Of a DNA stretch of 20,272 bases, positions 9,301 to 16,700 are shown piece by piece; positions within the stretch are counted from its first letter, which is position 1; each line of letters starts with the position of its first letter. Source of the DNA: Sphacelaria rigidula (lineage: Eukaryota > Phaeophyceae > Sphacelariales); the NCBI GenBank assembly GCA_964200075.2, contig CAXNAA020000547.1, positions 1-20,272 of the forward strand. The letters are read 5' to 3'. The notes beneath the pieces are model-generated. The model searched no databases and was not told the origin of the DNA. It saw only the letters and a program-made list of their open reading frames with translations. The position numbers and the translations under genes were made by a program.

Positions 9301-10417
9301 CTAGTGGAACATCCAACACATGAATTCTGTACTGTATGTACCCTGGTTGGGTCCCTCCGCTTGGTTGTTACCCCGTAAATGGATGCTATTGTGTAGCACC
9401 AGCGAGCAGCACAGAGAGCCTGCTCCGAACAAAACATGCGTTGTAGGGTACTAATGTGCTGTGTCGCACGGTGCTGCACCACTGTGCTTCCACGGCTGTT
9501 TTACTGTCCCACATACAGTACTTTTAAAAAATGGGCACTCAAAGATAAAAGGAAGCCGCCGAAAAAGCGCAAGGCCCAACTGCCTGAACCGACACATGCA
9601 TTATTGCTGTTGGGGATCCCGTAGGATGTGCGTACTTGGGCACCCAGGAATACAGTACAACCGCACTATCCCACAAGGGCTCCAACCCTTCGCACGAAAC
9701 AGATGAAACAAATCCCCAAGGTTCTTCGCTCACATTTCCGAACTGCGCCTTAGTCTGAGAGGGCAAATAATGCACGTTGTCCTCCTCGGACCAATCGTCC
9801 GACTCGCGCCCTTGCCCATCGTCCTCCTCTTCATCCTCCTGCCCAGCCCCAGTATACCCATATGTACCGTCGCCACCGCCGCCGCCGCTCGATGATGAAG
9901 GCGTAGCGACTGAACCTCGCGGCGACACGGACGTCGAAGCCTTTGGTGTTGGAGGAAGTGAGGCAGCACTAGGGCTGGTGGCTCCTTCCAAAGGTTTCTT
10001 GCGTGGTCTACCTCGTCCGCGCGGGGCAGGAGTCGGCGGTGCCCGGGAGGAAACCGAGGTCGAGGCGATGTTGTCTTTGTTGTTACTATTGTCGTCTTCG
10101 GCAACGTGATTGTTCTCCAACGGCCCACCATTTTCTGTAGAATTTTCAGCATCACCGGGAATAGTGGGGGTAGGGCTGTTCACGCCGCCTGCCCCGCTCG
10201 CCGAGTCTTGCTGGAGCTGATGATGCCGGTCATGAGGACGCTCGTTCATCCCGTTTTGGCCTCCCGCGGAACCCTCCTCGTGACGGTCATTACTGTTATT
10301 GTTACCATCATTGCTTCTGTCGCCATGCTCTGTATTTGCCGCGTCTTGTTCAAAACTCGCCCTTCCGTGCCTACTCGGACCTCGCCTGGTGGGATTCGAC
10401 CCTCTATCTCTTGCCAT
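284..10417 (-). CDS. PWWP / AT-hook / TFIIS-N / TFIIS-M chromatin-elongation protein, 10 exons, 1101 aa
   Basis: Exons, in transcript order: 10417-9734, 8438-8260, 7277-7155, 6259-5770, 5450-4863, 4486-4169, 3748-3098, 2488-2387, 2021-1906, 338-284. All borders are GT-AG; the 3306 coding bases stay in frame and end at TGA. Domains by residue: AT-hook 132-142, acidic tract 194-213, PWWP about 227-330, AT-hook 389-399, acidic tract to 492, AT-hook 510-519 then RG repeats, TFIIS N-terminal domain about 762-850, Gly/Ser linker, TFIIS central domain about 1010-1096. Known from the families: PWWP reads methylated histone H3 on nucleosomes, AT-hooks hold AT-rich DNA, the TFIIS N-terminal/LEDGF IBD fold binds disordered partners of the Pol II elongation machinery, and the TFIIS central domain contacts Pol II. 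Inferred role: a nuclear factor linking chromatin to elongating Pol II. The start is the first ATG after an in-frame TAG and has a GCCATGG context. The catalytic zinc ribbon of TFIIS is absent. No gene symbol is assigned because no one-to-one orthologue is recognised. Confidence 0.85.
339..1905 (-). other. Intron 9 of the PWWP-TFIIS gene (1567 bp)
   Basis: GTGCGC to CAG. ORFs on both strands up to 238 codons lack any recognisable domain and look like chance. A canonical G-quadruplex pattern sits on the sense (minus) strand at 618-638, seen as four C-runs on the plus strand. Nothing else recognised. Confidence 0.65.
1906..2021 (-). CDS. PWWP-TFIIS gene exon 9 (TFIIS central domain, core)
   Basis: Residues 1046-1083 and two bases of 1084. 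DYLRRLRMAVFSMEG and then QRLRDKVMSEMVLP align without gaps to the TFIIS_M pattern YkxkiRslvfNLkd..N..Lrxxvlsgeisp. The conserved Asn positions are Ser and Ala here. The acceptor is CCCCAG ending at 2022; the donor is GTGCGC at 1905, phase 2. Confidence 0.78.
2387..2488 (-). CDS. PWWP-TFIIS gene exon 8 (TFIIS central domain, first helices)
   Basis: Residues 1012-1045. PRRRALGMLTTVL matches the opening vRxkcRexLxxaL helix of TFIIS_M, and AIEKELYDSQ matches its aiExaLye helix. The acceptor TTGCAG at 2494-2489 follows a strong pyrimidine tract and the donor is GTGAGG at 2386. It is phase 0 at both ends, so exon skipping would keep the frame. Confidence 0.8.
2489..3097 (-). other. Intron 7 of the PWWP-TFIIS gene (609 bp)
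   Basis: GTGAGA to TTGCAG. The donor is followed at once by a G-rich sense-strand stretch (complement of 3061-3083). Read-through ends the protein at TAG (3058-3056). No other feature recognised. Confidence 0.65.
3098..3748 (-). CDS. PWWP-TFIIS gene exon 7 (second half of TFIIS N-terminal domain, Gly/Ser linker)
   Basis: Residues 795-1011. LGELEPSEELLRQSGCGKAV followed by SSVRKYY completes the TFIIS N-terminal domain; SGCGKAV corresponds to the TGIGKAV core motif of TFIIS. The last helix ends ALRSRWIEAI (about 841-850). After that come about 150 residues of Gly/Ser/Arg linker ending in AVVLEE. The donor is GTGAGA at 3097. Reading through the donor would reach TAG at 3058-3056 after 13 residues, a possible short isoform lacking the TFIIS central domain. 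Confidence 0.82.
4169..4486 (-). CDS. PWWP-TFIIS gene exon 6 (linker and first half of TFIIS N-terminal domain)
   Basis: Residues 689-794. It starts MKSSSEPVWKQ, passes through Ala/Thr and Gly/Ala low complexity, then enters the first helices of the TFIIS N-terminal/LEDGF IBD fold: ARKLTQRLVKAS (about 767-778) and NKEDVLEALRR (784-794). The donor GTAAGC at 4168 splits the domain between ALRR and LGEL. The reading frame continues past the donor, but domain continuity in exon 7 shows where the splice is. Confidence 0.85.
4863..5450 (-). CDS. PWWP-TFIIS gene exon 5 (AT-hook 3, RG repeats, charged helix)
   Basis: Residues 493-688. The AT-hook RKRGRPRGRR lies at 510-519 (genomic 5370-5399). It is followed by a run of RG dipeptides encoded by a CCGCGG-rich repeat near 5330-5350, a Ser/Glu region, a short ordered stretch around IKAYVATLPPLEIG, a poly-Gly run, and a Lys/Glu-rich end likely to be helical. 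The acceptor is TTTAG at 5451 and the donor GTTTGT at 4862, both phase 0. Confidence 0.84.
5770..6259 (-). CDS. PWWP-TFIIS gene exon 4 (AT-hook 2 and acidic tract)
   Basis: Residues 329-492. It starts SERLAEMRQVGRFG, the end of the PWWP helix region, then a Lys/Pro/Ser/Ala segment, an AT-hook KRGRGRPRKAP at 389-399 (genomic 6049-6081), and a long Glu/Asp tract up to the exon end. I chose acceptor TACAG at 6260; a second in-frame AG nearer the ATG at 6240 would drop six residues. The donor is GTAGGT at 5769, phase 0. The opposite strand shows a Ser-rich shadow frame. Confidence 0.83.
6260..7154 (-). other. Intron 3 of the PWWP-TFIIS gene (895 bp)
   Basis: GTAAGC to TACAG, with T- and A-runs just before the acceptor. 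No domain-bearing ORF, repeat or RNA gene recognised. Confidence 0.65.
7155..7277 (-). CDS. PWWP-TFIIS gene exon 3 (PWWP C-terminal helices)
   Basis: Completes residue 288 and runs to 329. It begins NLTPFD and ends in a Lys/Glu-rich amphipathic helix (KKKEMLKEDAQVALEA), as expected for the C-terminal helices of a PWWP fold. The acceptor is GGCAG ending at 7278, and the donor GTAAGC starts at 7154 (phase 2). The exon is too short to stand out alone; its place is fixed by frame continuity and fold. Confidence 0.82.
7556..7604. repeat. Intronic inverted repeat with nested inner hairpin
   Basis: AAAATGGCGATCT (7556-7568) pairs perfectly with AGATCGCCATTTT (7592-7604). The 23-base loop contains a second perfect stem, CGTTGA/TCAACG (7578-7583 and 7586-7591). 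It lies inside intron 2 of the PWWP gene. It could be a small MITE remnant or an RNA hairpin; no family recognised. Confidence 0.6.
8177..8204. repeat. Tandem repeat (TATTGAA)x4
   Basis: Four perfect copies of the heptamer TATTGAA in intron 2 of the PWWP gene. Confidence 0.9.
8260..8438 (-). CDS. PWWP-TFIIS gene exon 2 (PWWP core)
   Basis: Residues 229-287 plus part of 288. It opens with VVWAK, then the PWWP signature as APWP (residues 238-241), spaced exactly as PHWP in LEDGF. Next comes HLIKFYD (about 271-277), the strand that carries a cage aromatic, and then SFAAIPYK. The acceptor is CAG at 8441-8439 and the donor GTAAGT at 8259 (phase 2). W240 and F275 are the likely aromatic-cage residues, by alignment in my head only. 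Confidence 0.88.
8439..9733 (-). other. Intron 1 of the PWWP-TFIIS gene (1295 bp)
   Basis: GTGAGC to CCGCAG. Several TACTGTA/TACAGTA words lie between 9280 and 9660, and there is a weak inverted repeat around 8945-8990. The last nine codons before the acceptor form an in-frame ATG-initiated extension of exon 2 (from 8465), a possible alternative start. Confidence 0.65.
9734..10417 (-). CDS. PWWP-TFIIS gene exon 1 (N-terminal tail with AT-hook 1)
   Basis: Residues 1-228. Mostly disordered: Asn/Asp/His-rich start, a Pro/Ser stretch, an AT-hook core RGRGRPRKK (residues 133-141) and an acidic run at 194-213. The last residues, QFGN, form the first turn of the PWWP strand that continues in exon 2. 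The donor is GTGAGC at 9733 and the intron is phase 0. Without splicing the frame would run on to 9539 with no domain, which supports the splice. Confidence 0.85.
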
Positions 10418-10665
10418 GGCTTTGCGCTGATTTGTACCTGGCTATTTCCCTGCTGTGCGAGAGGACCGTGTTTTACGCCTGTACAGAAGAGAGGACGAGG
10501 TCATAATTTATTTCAAGGCTTTAAGGTTGGTCGTACTCCAATAAAGATGCAAAAGGTGCTGCTCTCAAGCTGCTCGACTTGTGCTCCACCTTGGCTACAC
10601 TGCTATCTATCGTCCAGGAAGCACAAGCTGGGGCAGGCGAGTAACGGCGTACACAAGCAAGCATT
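10418..10665. promoter_or_regulatory. Head-to-head intergenic region, likely bidirectional promoter
   Basis: Only 248 bp separate the start codon of the PWWP-TFIIS gene (minus) from that of cytochrome b5 (plus). Both starts are preceded by in-frame stops (TAG about 23 bases upstream on the minus strand, TAA at 10642-10644 on the plus strand), so the coding starts are well supported. A CCAAT-like box lies at 10538-10542 and an AT-rich stretch at 10502-10514. No clear TATA box. Shared promoter function is inferred from spacing only; transcription start sites are unknown. Confidence 0.55.
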
Positions 10666-10756
10666 ATGACGGAGAAAGAGGTTTCGATGACGGAGGTGGC
10701 CACCCACAATAGCAAGGAAAGTGTATGGCTGGTCATAAAAGACATGAACGATGGCG
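10666..10756 (+). CDS. Cytochrome b5 exon 1
   Basis: Encodes residues 1-30 and the first base of Asp31. [20 protein letters not shown] and then [10 protein letters not shown] give the standard N-terminal b5 element in which Trp follows the VA.HN helix. The donor is GTGAGT at 10757; the leftover G joins AT of exon 2 to make Asp, keeping KVYDVT in frame. The ATG is the first after an in-frame TAA. Confidence 0.85.
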
Positions 10757-13700
10757 GTGAGTGAGCAGTAGGCAGTTTTCCCTGCAAGCTGTCGTAGCCG
10801 TAGGGACGTTGCTCAGCGTCGTGAAGTGTACTGTTGTCCGTACTCACCGTGCTGTCCGTTGATGCAATCTGGCCTGTTGTGCTGTGGGCTCCATGGCCAC
10901 ACGGTGCTGTTTGTATCCTAACATACCGAGAATCTTTTTGTATTATCCGATTGGGCCGTAGTTGACTTCCTTTGTTCTGCCTCCTCTGACAAAGGGGCTA
11001 TGTATAATGCTGGACGGCACGTAGACATACAGAGAGTCTACCGCATAGCAGTGGACACTCATTTCCCGAAGTCGTCCCTCGTCCCTTCTCGGGCCAAGAG
11101 GTGATAGGAGAGTTTCGATATACTCCATAAAAACGCACATATAGTACAGTAGTATATGGCTGCCGTGGTTGCTGGCGTACTTCACACGTAGCTCTTGTCG
11201 CCAGTGGATTTGCTGTTATCTTGTTTCAGTATCGATCCATCTGGTACATCGTATGCGGTATGGTGTGTTTGTGTTCCGAGTGTACCGTACGGTTGTCGGT
11301 GGTTTGGGTACGCCAGAAACCGGGTATGATCATGGTTGCTGCTTGTATCCTGTGCTTCGGAACTTGTACATCCTCAAGCCGTCGTTCGTACTGTACGGTG
11401 ATGTACAGTCCGCACTAAGGCGCTGTGTAGTTGTACTGTACTCTACTGTTCGTACTGAGCTGTTTCTTTCCTTTCGGAAGCTGATCGGCAGAGTTAACGT
11501 TAGAGTTTATAAGATGCTGAAGTATGAAGTATCTACTGAACTGACTTGCCCACTCCACGTTTATCATACGTACGAGAGTGGTCCTAAATACAGTAGGGGG
11601 CGGTCTAACTATTTAGGGGTGTTTTGGGATTTTCCTCGCGTACTACTCTTCGATAGAGGTCGAAATTGCTAGCGTCGGTAGATTTTGGTACAACACAGCA
11701 GATCATCCTCGAAAAACAGTGCCCAAGTCAGTGTATGTTGGTGTTATCGGCCTAAACGAGGAAATACCCCGTTCATCAGGAGGGTGTTATTGACCGTGAA
11801 ACACAGTTTTTCGCCCCCAGTGCAATGAGTAGGCGAAAATTAAAAAAAAATAAAGTTTACATTTCTTGACAAATATGATCAGGACGGGCTCGATCGACCG
11901 AAAATACAAAAAGGTAAGAATCTGGGCTGAAACGTGGCAGAACCCCCGATGACCGGTCAGCCCGTAAGTCACTCAATATTGAGTACAGGTCATTTTTTCT
12001 TCTTCGAATGTGGAGCGGATACAAATATCTTCAGATCCCCGATGTGATCAGCGATGGAAAGCGAAAAAAGCCCAAGAAAATCGCCAATTTCGAAAAAACC
12101 ACAAACTGCCACAAAATGAATAGTTAGACCGCCCACTACTGTACCGTAGCCCCTCTGAACCAGGCCACTACTTTCAGTGCTTTACATTGCAATATATTAT
12201 TCGCTCTCAAGAGCTACCATAGAATATGGTGTTTTATCACCCGTGCGTATTGTCATGAACAAGGGTTCGACTAAGTCTCGTGTGGGGGAGAGGGTTAGAC
12301 CCACTTTTATGGCAACGAATCTCGATTTTTTTGGGACCCCAATTTTGGAAAAATCGGGGGGATTCACATTCGTAGAGCTCGGAAATGGTACCAGTTATAA
12401 CTGGCTATCATCATTATAATGGTGATAATAGCAATGGTTGTATGTAAAGTTTGGATAATGGTTTCAAACCATGATTACCGATGCCGGCTTTTTAAGCCGT
12501 TACCGGCTACGTATGCTACATACAGCCCTTGAAAATCGGCCCAAACTGTATTTTCTAGCTCTAGTGAAGCTCAATCGCGTGAAAACGTGCCTCCGGCACG
12601 GCGCCTCCAGCGCGGCCCTCTCCGCCGGGGGGGCTGTTTGGCCCGTGGCTGCGCTGCTCGATGATGAACCATTATGTACCATTTAACTGGTTAGTGAGTG
12701 CGCTACGCGTATCCATTCAACTGGTTAATGGTTGGACAGACCATTTCCGAGCTCTACAAATTCGTGGATTCAAAATCGGGTGACCGTTTTCATGGCACAG
12801 ACAGAACAGTATCACAGATTTGTGAAACGGTTCCCCACACAGACGGTCATTTTCTGCATGACTGTGGTACTGCGTACTCGTGCATGAAGCCGAAGAGCAG
12901 GTAGGCGGTAAACAATCCTTTGAGTACAGTGTCGTACCTTGGTACCCTAGGGTAATACAGTGCAGGATACTGCATCAGTACTGTACTTGATGATGCCGTG
13001 TGGTGGTACATGATGGGACAGCCAGTATTGCGAGAACAGAGAACAAACAGTGCGCGAGCAGATCTCAGTAGCGCAGTGCCGCACATCACCCCTCAAGTTC
13101 AGCGACAACAGCTAGGAGAGTACAGCAGCGTCCGTTATCGTGATACATATGGCAGCGCAGCACAGCATAAAATACTACCATCGCCGCAGGGTACGGCGTC
13201 AGCACTTACTATCCGCTTGTCAAACCCCGTGCGAAGTTGCTTCAGCAGCTGGGGCGGGCAGTAGGCACGCCCTGTGCTGTCACGAGACTGTATTCTGCTG
13301 CCGTTGCAAAAATATTAAACGCCTCGTACTCTAGCATTGTACGTCAATGTACGTACGTCACCCCAAAAAAATCGGGGGCAGTCACGTGCTACAAGATGGG
13401 AGATTACCGCTCTGAGATCGTGACTCCCCGATTTTTTCGCCCCCGATCTGGTCCAAATCCGTGTCGATGAGATGCGTTTCCCGACTTTTCCCCCCCCGAT
13501 GCTCGAAAAAACCGAGATTCATGCCTGCCATAAAACGTCTTACTTAAGTCACGGCAGAGTCTGGGCGAGAACTGTGTTGTGTGTGTGAAGTGGCAACGCG
13601 TTGGCTCCCCGCCGCTGAATAAGACCCATTCCAGACGGTGGGATACTGGCCTTTAGTACCGTATGCGCGTTTTTTCTTTGAAATTATGCTTTTTTTAAAG

Positions 13701-16700
13701 TAGTTTTTAAATATTTTTTGAGCCCCACTTTCAGTCTTTTTAGCGGAAATTATGCGCCCTTTATGCGCCTTGTTCCCGTCCTTGTTGTGGCGTTGTGGCA
13801 GTTTTCACTCACGAGGCGTGTCCTTCTACCATGAGGACAAGACGACAAGTTGGCTATTTCGGAAATTCGAGGTTAATTTTCAATAAAAAGATTGACTCTT
13901 TTCTTCGGTCATTTGAGTTTGTAGACCACAACCTGCTCGCCTCCACCCTAACCCACGTACGGAAACAGCAAATCCCATTACACTTAAGATACATGATGGA
14001 GCAGTAGGGCATTGTAGTCTCTGGACCCAGGGCATTGCAGCCTTTGGCCTCTCGCCCGGCAACCTGCAAGCTAAAAGCTACCGCTCTCCCCCCCTCATCG
14101 TCGACCGTCAGTCGGTATTGAAAATCTTGTCGAACTACAGGTAACGATTGTACTTGATCACAACCGCGGATTCGATCCGGTCACCCAACGCCTTCTCCTG
14201 CAGGGAGTTCAAGGACCCCCTCAAAATCGAAAACATCCGCTCCATAGACGCGGACGATGGCCGGATAAGTACAGTATCCATCGCCACGAGATACCGACTG
14301 GGAAGCCGGTACTTGTTGTCGTCCCAAAACGACAGCAAACCGTAATCTGACTGCGCGCCTGAGACGGTGACCAAGAAGTTGTCCTCTGACAGTAGGCACG
14401 TCATGCCCTCGGGAGTTACGACGGGGAAAACAGCAAGCTGTCGGACCCCGTTCCCGATGTAGCCTGCTTGCTGCTCCATATAAACGAAGTCGATGGCCTT
14501 GGTTTATCTGAAAATCTTCATCAACCAAGTCACATTATTGAAAAATTACATAGTATCATTATATATAAAATATAAAGTGGAGGTTTGCTGATCAGATCCG
14601 CAACAAAGTAAAAACACGAAACACGACCATGCAAGTTTAAAGTATTGAAGCTTGAAGCCTGTCGGCCTGTATGGCGACGAGTCACGCCACATGGAGCACT
14701 TGCGGTCAGCTGACTGCAGGAGGCACATAAAAAGTTATCGCAACTTCTTGCGCGTTTTATGCGCATTTACAGCATGTCAACCCTTTTGGAACTCACAATG
14801 GACAATTGATGAGTTGCAATTGACGGTTTTTGAGCAATGTATGGTTGATGCTTCACAGCTCCGACGCAATAACATTCGCCCAATGCGTATTTTTGAGAAC
14901 CGTGCGAGTGACGAGCGGCACAAAAGAAGGATCCCCATTTGCCGATCTGCCGTACCAGACCCGGGAACCTGTTGCTGTTCTTTGAAAGGAATATTTCATG
15001 GTGTTTTTGCTAATTATTGTCGATGGATACAATTGGATACACTTCATCCGTTGCGTGGTATGACGAGACAAACCTCACCCGACCTCTCCAGGGAGGACAT
15101 TTTTCCTACACCCGCCGCGTGTGCTACTGGATTGTTCTTCGGTCTTCCATTATCAAAATGGTCGCCGTCGGCCTTCTCTGCTTTTATATTTTCCTCTTCG
15201 ATAGGGCTTTTTATAATGAGGCGTTTTGCTCGGGGACAGGAGGGGAGGGTTCTAAAAGGGTTAAGCTCGTTTGAATCATATTGAGCTAATTATGAGCTTT
15301 GCGATAAAAAATGCCCTTTCAAGTTCAAAAAGCTCAAATTGAGCTAAACTTTATGCGCGCATACGGAACTATAATCTATAGGATACTTTCGCAAACGTTC
15401 CGTCGGCTTTACCCTTCTTCCGATCGGAAAAACAGCCAAAACGACAGGTTCATGCCACACGTCTTGGGCATTCGCCACATCCCACTCATCTTTGTCACTA
15501 GTATGACCAACACCATGATCACTGCGGAGGAGAGTAAGCATGACATATATATAGTGCAGGGCAACCGTTGTGTGTATCGTACGGGGCTGGGCGGGGGTCA
15601 AACAAACAGCAGTGCTGACTTCAGGCGATGCCGACTTTCCGAAGATTCAGAAACGTACATCGCGATGGAAAAAATGCCCCCGGAGTTTCCATATATGTGT
15701 ATGTATATATTTTTATCGAAAAGTTTTCATGGAGAGTGGTGGAAAGCAGGAACTTTCGGAAAAATGCCCCATTTCCTATCGTTTTGAACGGCCCTAACTG
15801 GTCAATTTTTCAGCTGAAAAAAAAGAAGCAGTTGGAAACTTTTTTCGACTTCTCCCAAAAACTAATGCTGAAGAAAATCCAATGCTAATAGATTTCCAGA
15901 GGAATCGGTAGCAAGCCTTGAATCGATCTATTACCTGAAGTGGTGAAGAAACTTGTCCTCACATTTCTCGGAGAAAGTGGAAACTGTCTGAAAATGGCGG
16001 AGGGGTTTTGGTGGGAAACAAGAGACCAGTTAGTAATGCCCTCGACACCCTCTGCTGATGAGTTTTCGGCTACGTTGCTCACTGTAGCAGTAGTTCAGTA
16101 AGGCACAGGGGCATCCCCTGAACGACAGCTCTCGAGCAAATGAATCATCGGCTGTCAAAAGGCTTTTGCTTCTTATGCGCATTTTCTTTTTTCATGCGCG
16201 TTTTTCATTTTTTTTCATGTTCAAAAGTGAACATTGTGCGCCGATTTATGCGTATTATGGTGAAGTATGCGCGACTTATGCGTCTTTTTCGCGTCGTTCT
16301 TGAGGTGGTTCCTGGTGGGTTCCTGGCGGCACCGCCCATGGACCGTACCTTCCGGCAGGAAAACAAGACTGCACGTTAAACATTTCGAGATTTCACGATT
16401 GCTTGGAAGGAAGGCTTGATCGCTTTTCTCTTTGTTTATTGGTTTTGAAGGCCATAACGGAAATAATAATAATAAAAAATCCAAAGTGAAAAAAAAAATG
16501 ATGAGAATAAAAAAAGCTTGGCGCTTTTTCTCTCTCCCTCTGCTCCTCAGCAGTCTCCTTCGCATCGCGCTGTTGAGGCGCCGGAGTCCGCACCTCCGTC
16601 ACCTCGACGTCTTTCTGCTCTGCCAGAGTAGTATAGTGCTCACTGCTGTGCTGTCGGTGCACTGTGTTCTGTGCGCTGCGCACCGTACAGTTGTGGATTG

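Noticed and set aside
10381-10405. GGATTCGACCCT-like word resembling a tRNA T-arm
   Set aside because: Lies in the coding exon 1 of the PWWP gene and no cloverleaf can be built around it.
14652-15284. 210-codon plus-strand ORF in the b5 intron
   Set aside because: Long for chance but with no recognisable domain; it lies in the transposon zone and contains one copy of the 17-bp repeat. Kept as unexplained, not as a gene.
15344-15601. Exon-like minus-strand segment (about 15420-15525) with acceptor- and donor-like borders
   Set aside because: No frame gives a recognisable hAT catalytic motif; support is only two splice-like dinucleotides.
16221-16400. BED-type zinc finger (Cys-x2-Cys ... His) on the minus strand near the hAT fragment
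   Set aside because: The His-rich part is encoded by the CGCATAA repeats themselves and the spacing is poor, so the match is probably accidental.
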